Part shown: piece by piece, positions 47,061-55,040 of the stretch | Position numbering within the stretch: the stretch's first letter is position 1 | Layout: every line of letters begins with the position of its first letter | Origin: Candidatus Wallbacteria bacterium | GTDB taxonomy: Bacteria; Muiribacteriota; UBA6191; JACPRK01 | Reading direction: 5' to 3' | Length of the DNA: 64,000 nucleotides | NCBI GenBank assembly: GCA_016213845.1 | Contig: JACQZN010000080.1 | Span: 1 to 64,000, forward strand | Translations under genes and position numbers: made by a program | The notes under the pieces: model-generated | Databases searched by the model: none | What the model was told of the DNA's origin: nothing | The model's input: only the letters and a program-made list of their open reading frames with translations

Positions 47061-48362
47061 ATGCTCATCCAGCGATTCGGCCTGCTCGCGCTCGCGTGCG
47101 CCTTCCTGCTCACCGGCAACGCCCTCGCCGCCTCCGAGCTGACGCTCGACCGGCTCGACCCGGCGGTGTTCACCGTGCTGAAGGCCGAGGTGATCAAGGT
47201 CGTCGTGCTGCTGAAGCAGCCGCCGCGGCCGCTCGATCACGGCACCGGGACGGGGGCCGGCGGCCCCGACGAGGAGCGCGCAATCGCCCGTATCCGTGCG
47301 ATGTCGCCGCAGCTCGCCGGCACGCAGCTCTCCATGGATCAGCGCATTCAGACCATCCGGACCATCGCCAGCCAAGGTGGCGTCGGCCCCATGGCGCGCG
47401 AGCAGGCTGTCAGCGCCATCGGCCAGGTGCTGGCAAGCACCGCCCACGGGGAATCCGTCCAGCGCGCGGCCGTGCTCGCCATCAAGGATATCGGCTACGG
47501 AAGCCGAACCGCGCCGCGCGTGGTTGCCGGACTGCTACGCCATACGGGCAATCCCATGGCCATCCGCATCGAGGCAATCCGCGCGTTGCGTCAGATCACC
47601 TGCTCCGGAACCGAGCAGGACGCGCTCGAGGCGCTCGCGGGCGTCATCAACAACACCGGCCACGGCGACTCCGTGCAGCACGAGGCCGTCGACGCCGTCG
47701 CGGCAATCGGCGGCGACAGCGTCCCCGCCGTTCAGCTGCTCTCTCGCGTCCTGGCCGACACGAGCCGCCCGATCGAGGTCCGGCTTCGCACCATCTCCTC
47801 GATGCTGCAGCTTCGGGACCCTCAGGCCCGCGAGGAAGGCGTCCGCGGCCTGACGCAGTGCGTTTTGAACAGCGGCCACAGTGACCGGGTCCAGCTCGCC
47901 GCGGTCGAAGCGATCGCCTTCATCGGCCGCTTCTCGCTGTCGGCCATCTCGGCCTTCGGTCGCGTCTTGCAGCACACCGCCAACCCGATCGACGTCCGGC
48001 TGAGCATCCTGAACATGCTGGCCGCTTCGCCTGCTTCCAATGCCCGCGAGGCCCTGCAGGCAATTGCGAACGTGTACCGAAACTCGGGCCACGCCGACCG
48101 GGTGCAGATCCGCGCGGCCCAGGCCGCCATCCGGCTCGGCGAGTCCGCGCCCGCCGACGCCGTCGAGGTCCTCGGCCTGCCCCTCCGCGGCCAGACCTTC
48201 GACCGCCAGGCGCGCATCGAAGCGATCCGGGGCCTGGCCCGCATTGGCCGCGGCCAGCGGCGCGCCGAGGAGATCCTCGAAGCCGTGCTAGCCGATTCCG
48301 GCCACGCCGACGACGTGCGGCGCACCGCCCAGGACGCCCTGAACCAGCTCTATCAGAACTGA
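47061..48362 (+). CDS. Exported HEAT-repeat protein with alternating repeat types
   Basis: 433 residues with a signal peptide (FGLLALACAFLLTGNALAAS). The body is helical repeats of two alternating kinds. Type A carries GHxDxVQ followed by A..AI..IG (STAHGESVQ, NTGHGDSVQ, NSGHSDRVQ, NSGHADRVQ, DSGHADDVR). Type B carries (H/D)T.NPI.VR followed by I..ML or I.AL. A and B together form a super-repeat of about 75-80 residues. GAGAGAGG precedes ATG 47061; an upstream in-frame extension is unlikely because it removes the signal peptide from the N-terminus. It is a periplasmic scaffold or carrier. No enzyme motif seen. Confidence 0.8.
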   Translation: MLIQRFGLLALACAFLLTGNALAASELTLDRLDPAVFTVLKAEVIKVVVLLKQPPRPLDHGTGTGAGGPDEERAIARIRAMSPQLAGTQLSMDQRIQTIRTIASQGGVGPMAREQAVSAIGQVLASTAHGESVQRAAVLAIKDIGYGSRTAPRVVAGLLRHTGNPMAIRIEAIRALRQITCSGTEQDALEALAGVINNTGHGDSVQHEAVDAVAAIGGDSVPAVQLLSRVLADTSRPIEVRLRTISSMLQLRDPQAREEGVRGLTQCVLNSGHSDRVQLAAVEAIAFIGRFSLSAISAFGRVLQHTANPIDVRLSILNMLAASPASNAREALQAIANVYRNSGHADRVQIRAAQAAIRLGESAPADAVEVLGLPLRGQTFDRQARIEAIRGLARIGRGQRRAEEILEAVLADSGHADDVRRTAQDALNQLYQN

Positions 48363-48386
48363 CGCGCGGTCTGCCCTCTCGTCACC

Positions 48387-51242
48387 CTACGAGCCGCTGA
48401 GCCAGGCGTAGGGTGTCCACGTCCGCGGGCCAGTGCCGGCGCCGTCGATGGGCTCGAAGAGCTTCATGCCGATGTGCTGGCCAAGCTTGCGATAGCATTC
48501 CCATTGCGCCTCGTCGAAGAACTGATCCAGGGTCGGTTCCTGCGGGAAGGCTGGGTGCGCCTGGTGATACTGCAGCAGATCGAGCGGCTCCTGGCCGACC
48601 AGCGTCGGCTTCACGTAGAGCAGGAGGCCCTCCCGCCTCCTGGGGCCGGGCTGCTCCGGGTAGACCACTCTCGCCAGCGCGGCGTGCGCCAGTGAGAAAC
48701 GTCGCCGGCTGGGCTCCAGGACAGAGCGCTGGCCCCGACGAGGTCTGACGGGGCCCTCGAAGCTCTCGGCGGGCTCCAGGTGCCAGGCGCCGCGCCGCAA
48801 CGCCTGCAGCTCTCCAAAGCTCGGACGCAGCTGCGGATGCAGGATGTCATCCAGTTCGGCTGCCGACATGAACTCGATGTTGGTGCCGAAATCGATGCGG
48901 GCCTTGCGAACCAGGTTTGCCATCCCCTCCATCGAGTAGTCCGGGTCCTCCTCGGCATCGCAGAGCACGATGCGCGTGAGCCTCCGGCGGATCAGCTCGT
49001 AGCCGCCCATGTTCTCGAAGTGGCCCCCGTCGGACAGGTACCACATGGGCCGTTCTACACCGTGGAACCTGGCGGTCCACTCGTCGAGCATATGCATCTG
49101 GATCGGGAACATCCCGTTGAGCAACCAGCTCATGTTCGAGAGCAGCCCCGCCCGGCGCGTGTACGCTTCCGGGCGGTCGACATCGCTATTCCACCAGCAG
49201 CCCATGCGAACGTTGAATGCGCCGCACAGGAACGCGTAACCCGGGCTGGTCTGGGCCCCGAGCCCGGTCGAAAAGGCCGCGCCCGAGATCCCGACCCACT
49301 GCGAGAGCGGGAGCGAGTCGGGCGAAATCGACTTGCCCGCCGGGAAGACCTCGAATCCCTTGGCCGTTTCTCGCACGGAACGGACTTTCGATCCGCCGTT
49401 CTCCCAGAGTGCGTGGTTACGCCGCCCGACAGTCAACCCTGCTGGACCGATGGCCATTCCCACGCCCTGGCGATCCCGGTTCGTGAGCTGTGATCGGCCG
49501 TCGATGGTTTCGTTGATGGTGGTGTTGAAAAGATGAATCGGGCCGCCGTAGTCGTAGGGTCTGTAATCCGCCATCGGCATGTCCTCGCCAGGCTCCACGT
49601 CCTGGACACTTGCTGCCTCAGGCTTCCAGCGCTTCGGGTTCGCCGCCCCCAGATAGGTCCTGGCTAGCCGGGCGCTGTAGATGTAATGGAGCGACGAGCT
49701 GTTGAGGAACAACCAGGCGCCGTGCATCGAGTAAGACAGGGCCAGTGCCAGCAGAATCGCTCCCAGCGTCCACCCGAGGCTTCGGGCCTGGTCCTTGCCA
49801 GGACGGAGATAGTCGGGATTACTCCGTAGCTCGATGCCGATCCGATCCAGCGCCTGAGCGCCCGGCCGGAACACGAGCTTGCGGCACTCGGCTGCGTCGA
49901 AGGCCTCGAAGGCCGGCACGCACCCAACGAACGTGATCCCGTGAGAGATGGCCGACAGCGTCACCGCCAGCGTCAGGGCCAGCACCAGTGCCCCGGCGGA
50001 GGCGAGCAGGCCCAATCCGGGAACGGCCTGGGCCTGCGACGGTCGGGCGATGTTCGCTCCGACCCGCTGCTGCAGGAACCAGCCGAGCAGGACCATCAGG
50101 GAGGGAAGCATGCTGACCTTCAGCTGCCAGCCTCCGTCCTCGGCGGTGCTGAGCATCGCGTACGCCGTCTGGCCAAAGGAGTCGATGGCGCCAAGGACTC
50201 CTAGACCGGCGCAGAGGACCAGCGTCGTCGCGAGCGACTCGGAGGCCCATCTTCGCATTTCGATGACGAGATGGGTCTGGCTGGGGCCAGCCGCCGCCAC
50301 GGCCTCGGGATCGTCTGCGTCCGCGATATTGAACTTTCGCGCGGTCGCCTTGCGGGCCATCCGCCAGAGAGTCACGGGCGGGACCACGACGAAGACGCTG
50401 CACGCCAAAGCGACGGCCATCAGATTCGCGCCGACTTCGACGCCTCGATGTGTGCCTGCATAGGCCCCGGCCGCCGCGACTCCAAGGCAGCCGAGGATGC
50501 TGGCGGATGCCGGATTCAACTTGCTGAAATCCTCCGAATGGACCAGCCAGTAGCTGATCCCGAGCGACACGGCGAGCACGGAGCCCGCCAGCGGCAGGAC
50601 CATCCAGGGGCTCCACCAGATCGGCCCGCTCATGGCGACGAGGTCGCCCAGCGGGCCGTGCCAGACGAACCCAAGGCCGATGGCCTTGAGAAAGCCGGAG
50701 AACGCGAACCGCAGCGCGTGGCTGGCCAGGCAACCCATCAGGAGGAACACCGCGATCACCGCGTTCGTCGTCAACCAGTTCCGCAAGAGAACGGCTGCGA
50801 GAAAGTGCGTGTCGCCTGCCCTGCTTGGGTTGAGGTAGCGGGCGTGCTTGCGCAGCCAGGCTACCGGGGCCGACTCGGAGTTCTCGAGTTTCTGTTCAAC
50901 CTCGCGCTGGATGTCGCCCGGTGCTGCCGCAGGGTTCTCGGTTCCCAGACTGCAGAACAGCCGCCCGAGAAAGGCGCCGGTGTAGCCCCCGCCCGACACG
51001 GTCGAGAGGAAGTCGAGCTTCCCGAGCAATCCCGTCCTGGAGGCCATCGACTGAAGGAGACCGAGCGAGAACGTGGCGCTTCGTACGCCGCCTCCCGAAA
51101 GCGCCAGACCCGCGACATCGTCCACGGGCCACGTGCGGTCCCTCATGCCGCGGCGCCGCGCCAGCGCACCCTCCTCGCGCTTTCTGAGCGCCTCCGGATA
51201 CAAGTCTTGCGCCTGTTCTTTGCTCGCAACCTCGTCGGCCAT
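48387..51242 (-). CDS. Large membrane patatin-like phospholipase
   Basis: 951 residues. The patatin core is split. The oxyanion loop SGGGVR (around 49-54) and the nucleophile Ser83 in STVSGGGY are N-terminal. The catalytic Asp738 in YLSDGGHFENMGGYELIRR is far downstream. Between them lie about seven hydrophobic segments (for example NAVIAVFLLMGCLASHALRF) and other inserts. Such large integral-membrane patatins occur across bacteria; substrates are presumed to be membrane lipids. ATG 51242 has GAGGGGAGG eight bases upstream, so the longer frame to 51284 is not used. Confidence 0.88.
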   Translation of the reverse strand: MADEVASKEQAQDLYPEALRKREEGALARRRGMRDRTWPVDDVAGLALSGGGVRSATFSLGLLQSMASRTGLLGKLDFLSTVSGGGYTGAFLGRLFCSLGTENPAAAPGDIQREVEQKLENSESAPVAWLRKHARYLNPSRAGDTHFLAAVLLRNWLTTNAVIAVFLLMGCLASHALRFAFSGFLKAIGLGFVWHGPLGDLVAMSGPIWWSPWMVLPLAGSVLAVSLGISYWLVHSEDFSKLNPASASILGCLGVAAAGAYAGTHRGVEVGANLMAVALACSVFVVVPPVTLWRMARKATARKFNIADADDPEAVAAAGPSQTHLVIEMRRWASESLATTLVLCAGLGVLGAIDSFGQTAYAMLSTAEDGGWQLKVSMLPSLMVLLGWFLQQRVGANIARPSQAQAVPGLGLLASAGALVLALTLAVTLSAISHGITFVGCVPAFEAFDAAECRKLVFRPGAQALDRIGIELRSNPDYLRPGKDQARSLGWTLGAILLALALSYSMHGAWLFLNSSSLHYIYSARLARTYLGAANPKRWKPEAASVQDVEPGEDMPMADYRPYDYGGPIHLFNTTINETIDGRSQLTNRDRQGVGMAIGPAGLTVGRRNHALWENGGSKVRSVRETAKGFEVFPAGKSISPDSLPLSQWVGISGAAFSTGLGAQTSPGYAFLCGAFNVRMGCWWNSDVDRPEAYTRRAGLLSNMSWLLNGMFPIQMHMLDEWTARFHGVERPMWYLSDGGHFENMGGYELIRRRLTRIVLCDAEEDPDYSMEGMANLVRKARIDFGTNIEFMSAAELDDILHPQLRPSFGELQALRRGAWHLEPAESFEGPVRPRRGQRSVLEPSRRRFSLAHAALARVVYPEQPGPRRREGLLLYVKPTLVGQEPLDLLQYHQAHPAFPQEPTLDQFFDEAQWECYRKLGQHIGMKLFEPIDGAGTGPRTWTPYAWLSGS

Positions 51243-51473
51243 GGGAAAGCCTCCCCTCATTCGTTCGGCCACCGGTAGCTCCATTGTGCCACGCGAGAGT
51301 GCCCGCGCAAGTCAGACCCGCGTGCCGGCTGCCTTCCGGAACCTCGCCTCCGGTCGGCCAGTCTGCTGGCATCCTCCTTGCCTCTTGGAGGGCGACCCGC
51401 ACGGGCAGCCGAGCGGACGAAGACGCGAAAGATGGCTACAGCAAAGGATCTCCGGGACGAAGGAAGGCAGGCG

Positions 51474-52145
51474 ATGAGCACTCGAGTCATGACAGCAGAG
51501 CCGACGGACCGTCCGGATTTCGAACAGCGCCACAAGCGCCGGAGTCTCTTCGAGGAGATCTGCCGGATTCGCGCCAACGCTCAACACCGCCGCATCCAGC
51601 GCGAGGCCCGGGCCAAGAGCTCCGGCGTGCCGCAAGCCGATTCCGACTGTGCCGAGGCACGAACCGCCCGCCACGAGCCCGCAACCGCTGCTTCAGTGAG
51701 GCGTGGCTGGCAGCTCCGGCGCCAGCTCGGGCGCGCCGTTCGCGTCGCCGCCGTGGCCATCCTGGTCTCCGCGTTCACCATCGGCTGGCTCGAGCGTGCC
51801 ACGGCGTCCGCAGCCGGTGATGTCGCCCGCGGGTTCCTGGAGGCTGCCTCGCACGAGAGCTGGGGGGCGGGTCGCGACAAGTACTTCAGCTCCTGGCTCA
51901 AGGAAGTCGAGCCGCCCGATCGGTTCGCCCGGGACATCCAGCTGCTGGAGTCGAAGCTGGGACGGGTCGTCGGCTTCGAGCTGACACGGGCGACGCCGGC
52001 CTGGACCAGCCGCCAGTGCGACTTGCACTACAAAGTCACCTTCGAAAAGGGCCAGGCGCAGGGCTTCTTCGAGCTGCTGCGCGAGGATGGCCGCTGGGTC
52101 GTCGACACGTTTTGCTTCCTCGCGCCGCGGTGGAAGCGACTCTGA
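51474..52145 (+). CDS. Single-pass membrane protein, unknown function
   Basis: 223 residues from ATG 51474, preceded by GAAGGAAGG. An Arg-rich cytoplasmic region of about 85 residues (RRSLFEEICRIRANAQHRRI) leads to one membrane helix (VAAVAILVSAFTIGWLE). A small C-terminal domain of about 120 residues ends in GFFELLREDGRWVVDTF, which resembles NTF2/DUF4019-like folds. An upstream ATG at 51432 is possible. It lies 30 bases before a Flp-type pilin gene and is probably co-transcribed, so a role in that pilus is plausible but unproved. Confidence 0.7.
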   Translation: MSTRVMTAEPTDRPDFEQRHKRRSLFEEICRIRANAQHRRIQREARAKSSGVPQADSDCAEARTARHEPATAASVRRGWQLRRQLGRAVRVAAVAILVSAFTIGWLERATASAAGDVARGFLEAASHESWGAGRDKYFSSWLKEVEPPDRFARDIQLLESKLGRVVGFELTRATPAWTSRQCDLHYKVTFEKGQAQGFFELLREDGRWVVDTFCFLAPRWKRL

Positions 52146-52175
52146 CAACGCAAGCGTCACCAGGAGGAAGATTCC

Positions 52176-52421
52176 ATGAGTCGAAGCAGCCGCGTCAATC
52201 GCAAGGGACAGGGGATGGTCGAGTGGACCTTGATTCTGGCGTTCATCGCGCTGACGGCGCACGCCGCGACGATGCAGACCGGCGAAGGAATCGAGATGCT
52301 CTTCCAGGCCAACGCCGAGCGGCTGGGCTTCGAGTTCCGGGCGGCCGACGCCAGCGAGTTCGTAGCCAGCGCCGCCGACGAGGGCGGCATCGCGGCATCG
52401 GGACGCCAGCAGCGCTCCTGA
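52176..52421 (+). CDS. Flp/TadE-like small pilin
   Basis: 81 residues. NRKG followed by QGMVEWTLILAFIALTAHA looks like a prepilin: Gly at -1, Glu at +5, then a hydrophobic helix, as in Flp pilins and TadE pseudopilins (W replaces the usual Y or F at +6). The C-terminal 40 residues are Ala/Glu-rich. CAGGAGG at 8 bases precedes ATG 52176. It should be processed by a prepilin peptidase and assembled in an inner-membrane platform. No tad cluster is in the window. Confidence 0.72.
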   Translation: MSRSSRVNRKGQGMVEWTLILAFIALTAHAATMQTGEGIEMLFQANAERLGFEFRAADASEFVASAADEGGIAASGRQQRS

Positions 52422-52436
52422 GCCGGCGCGTGGTCG

Positions 52437-52511
52437 TGGTGGGCCCTAGGCGAATCGAACGCCTATCTACGGCTCCGGAGGCCGACGCTCTATCCGTTGA
52501 GCTAAGGGCCC
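52437..52511 (-). tRNA. tRNA-Arg (anticodon CCG)
   Basis: Cloverleaf on the - strand: acceptor GGGCCCT/AGGGCCC, D stem GCTC/GAGC, anticodon loop CTCCGGA giving CCG (codon CGG), T stem AGGCG/CGCCT with loop TTCGATT. CCA is encoded. The outermost pair of the anticodon stem is a T-T mismatch (positions 27 and 43). It converges with the pilin gene. Confidence 0.93.
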
Positions 52512-52625
52512 GCACCCCTCCCGGCGACGGTCGCCGGACAGTGCGAGAGTCTATCCGGCGCCGCTCCGGGAGTCAACAGCCGCTTCGCCGGCCGTGTGCC
52601 ACGGTGGCGCGTCGCCGATGGTAAA

Positions 52626-53348
52626 ATGACTCTCGTGATGGACCGCAACCGGATGATCCAGCTGGGGCTGCTCCTTCTCGTCTGGAGCTTCCTGCAACGG
52701 ACGCCGAGGGGCGTGCCGCTGGGGACGGCCGCGCTCGAGCTGGCCTTGCAAGTGGCCGTGTTTGTGGTCGCCATCTGCCTCCACGAGTTCGCCCATGCCT
52801 TCGTCGCCACCCGGCTGGGCGATCCCACTCCCCGCATGACGGGCCGTTTGACCCTCGACCCGCGCGCCCACCTCGACCCCCTCGGGACCTTGCTCATCCT
52901 CGTGGTCAACTTCGGCTTCGCGAAACCGGTGCTCACGAACCCGGCCTACTTTCGCCGGCCCGCTCGGGACTCGATCCTCGTCGCCTTGGCCGGTCCCGCG
53001 ATGAATCTGGTGCTCTGCGCCGGCTCGATCATGGCCGTCCGTCAGCTCTTCCCCGACCTCATGATGGCCACGACCTCCTGGTGGCCACTCTGGAAGCAGG
53101 CGCTCAAGTTCCTGCTGCTCTCCAGCGCCGTCCTCAACGCCGTGCTGGCCATTTTCAACCTGCTGCCGATCCCGCCCCTGGACGGCTCACACCTGCTGGA
53201 GCGGGCGCTCTCCGGACGCCAGCTCCTGGCCTACCGCCAGAACCAGATGCTGATCAGCATCGTCGGCCTGGTGCTGCTCATGGCGGGGCTCCTCTCACCG
53301 CTCTTCGCCGCCGTCGAGCGGCAGGTCCTGGTGCTCTGCGCCACCTGA
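52626..53348 (+). CDS. Site-2 protease (M50) family membrane metalloprotease
   Basis: 240 residues with about five or six membrane segments. Zinc motif HEFAH at His53, Glu54 and His57, and the second metal motif NLLPIPPLDG about 125 residues later. This is the short SpoIVFB/rhomboid-unrelated S2P type without a PDZ domain. It cleaves substrates within the membrane; targets unknown here. No strong ribosome site precedes ATG 52626, so ATG 52638 is also possible. The pilin-fusion gene follows after 10 bases, linking it loosely to that operon. Confidence 0.93.
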   Translation: MTLVMDRNRMIQLGLLLLVWSFLQRTPRGVPLGTAALELALQVAVFVVAICLHEFAHAFVATRLGDPTPRMTGRLTLDPRAHLDPLGTLLILVVNFGFAKPVLTNPAYFRRPARDSILVALAGPAMNLVLCAGSIMAVRQLFPDLMMATTSWWPLWKQALKFLLLSSAVLNAVLAIFNLLPIPPLDGSHLLERALSGRQLLAYRQNQMLISIVGLVLLMAGLLSPLFAAVERQVLVLCAT

Positions 53349-53358
53349 GATCCGCCCC

Positions 53359-54354
53359 ATGTTCCCCGACGTGCTCCAGGGACTGCAGGCGTTCGCCGAC
53401 CTGCCGGCGCTGGCGCAGCTGCCTTTCGTCGCCATCTTCGCGGGGCTCGTCGGCAGCTTTCTGAACGTCTGCATCTGGCGCATCCCTCGAGGCGAGTCGA
53501 TCGTCTTCCCGCGTTCGCACTGCCCCAACTGCAACCACGTCCTGGAAGTGCCCGATCTGGTGCCCGTGCTCTCCTACGTCTGCCTGCGGGGACGGTGCCG
53601 CCACTGCCGCACGCCCTTCTCCCCCAGGTACATGCTCGTGGAGCTGGTCCTCATCCTCATCTGGAGCACCGCATTGCTCTGGTTCGGCTTCTCCTGGGCG
53701 TTCGCTGCAGTTGCCCTCACCGGCGTGGCAGCCATCGGAGGCACCGGCATCGCCCTGATGACGCGCTCGCTGAGACGATCGTCGGGCGGATTCACCTTCA
53801 TCAGCATCCTGCTGGCGATGACGCTCTTCGCCATCTTCATCGGCCCCTTCCTCGACGTGCTCCGCACCGGCTGGATGGGCGCCGTGAAGAACCGCGAGTA
53901 CCTCATCGCCTTCAACCTGGCCCGCGAGCGCCTCGAAGAGCTGCGCGTCATGCCGGTGCGCGCCGTCCGGGGCGACTGGGAAGTCTACGTCCACGGCCGG
54001 CGCCTGACCGACAACATCTTCCTCGACGAGTTCGGCCCGCTGGCCAAGCTGGGACAGAACGAGAAGCACTTCTACGAGAACTTCAGCGACGTGCTGACGG
54101 AGAGGACCCAGTTCCCGGAGTCCGTCCAGGAGAAGTTCGCGCGCGCCTACAAGCGCTACTACGGCCGGGAGTACCAGCTCTACCCGGCCGCCTACTCCGG
54201 CTTCGCCAGGGTCACCCGGGTCAAGGAGATCACGGACCCCTCCACGCCGGGCATCACTCTGCAGCAGATCACCGTACGCGTCACCATCAACACCAAATTG
54301 ACCAAGAACCGGACGATCGAGGTCTCCGGCATCCTGTCGGACCGCGGCCTATGA
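53359..54354 (+). CDS. Fusion of prepilin-peptidase N-terminal zinc domain with a type IV pilin-like protein
   Basis: 331 residues. Residues 20-105 match the N-terminal (methyltransferase/zinc) domain of PilD: VGSFLNVCIWRIPRGESIVF, then paired CxxC motifs at Cys55/58 and Cys80/83, and SPRYMLVELV. Instead of the A24 aspartyl-peptidase domain (GxGD motif), two hydrophobic stretches lead to RRSSGG then FTFISILLAMTLFAIF (Gly144/Phe145), a type IV prepilin-like site whose +5 residue is Ser rather than Glu. A pilin-like head follows to residue 331. The next gene, a minor pilin, overlaps by ATGA. I know of no standard protein of this build. A chimaeric assembly cannot be excluded, but the frame is open and coding throughout. 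Confidence 0.8.
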   Translation: MFPDVLQGLQAFADLPALAQLPFVAIFAGLVGSFLNVCIWRIPRGESIVFPRSHCPNCNHVLEVPDLVPVLSYVCLRGRCRHCRTPFSPRYMLVELVLILIWSTALLWFGFSWAFAAVALTGVAAIGGTGIALMTRSLRRSSGGFTFISILLAMTLFAIFIGPFLDVLRTGWMGAVKNREYLIAFNLARERLEELRVMPVRAVRGDWEVYVHGRRLTDNIFLDEFGPLAKLGQNEKHFYENFSDVLTERTQFPESVQEKFARAYKRYYGREYQLYPAAYSGFARVTRVKEITDPSTPGITLQQITVRVTINTKLTKNRTIEVSGILSDRGL

Positions 54355-54992
54355 AGCGCGCCTTCACGCTGATCGAGCTGCTCGTGAGCTTCGGCGTCAG
54401 TGTCGTGCTGCTCATCAGCATCTGGTTCTTCTACCACGGCGGCTCGCGAACCTGGAAGAGCGGCGAGCAGAAGGAGATTGTCAACGGACTTGCCAACACC
54501 GCGCTGGAGCGCATGGTGCGCGAGCTGCGCATGGCAGAGTCGGTCGTCGCCGTCAGGCCCAATGCCATCGAGTTCCAGAAGTTCCACGTCGGCACGGCCT
54601 CGGAAGAGGAAGGCCACACCTACACCGGCGAGCGGCCCGCCCTCGAGACGATCCGATACGAGCTCGTCAAGGAGAGCGAAAAGATGTGCCGGCTCGATCG
54701 CGCCGTCGGCCTCGAAAAGGCCGTCCCGATCTTCAGGGTCGAGCAGTGCAATCCCGAGATCTTCACGGCCTGGGTGCTCGAGGAGCGCGACCTGGAAAAG
54801 GACGACAACGTGCGCATGCACCCCTTCGACTTCACCCAGCAGATCGGCGGCGACGTCGGCCGCATCGTGCTCGTCGGCATTCGTCTCGCGATCTCCCAGC
54901 AGACGGACAACCTGGAGATTCTCACCAAGGCCTCCTTGCCCTCGGTCTACGCGCGCCTACTCCAGCCCGGCTGGAACACGGAAAAGCCCTAG
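54351..54992 (+). CDS. Type IV minor pilin / GspJ-like pseudopilin
   Basis: 213 residues. MKRA then FTLIELLVSFGVSVVLLIS is a class III prepilin signal with Glu at +5; Ala instead of Gly at -1. The N-terminal helix and the following LERMVRELRMAESVV fit minor pseudopilins of the PulJ/GspJ kind. It overlaps the preceding fusion gene by ATGA, so the two are translated together and are likely partners in one pilus or secretion tip complex. The FHA-AAA+ gene follows after 48 bases. Confidence 0.88.
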   Translation: MKRAFTLIELLVSFGVSVVLLISIWFFYHGGSRTWKSGEQKEIVNGLANTALERMVRELRMAESVVAVRPNAIEFQKFHVGTASEEEGHTYTGERPALETIRYELVKESEKMCRLDRAVGLEKAVPIFRVEQCNPEIFTAWVLEERDLEKDDNVRMHPFDFTQQIGGDVGRIVLVGIRLAISQQTDNLEILTKASLPSVYARLLQPGWNTEKP

Positions 54993-55040
54993 CCCGGCGC
55001 CCCCGGGCCGATTGACGAACCGCTCCTCCCGTGGCAAAGC

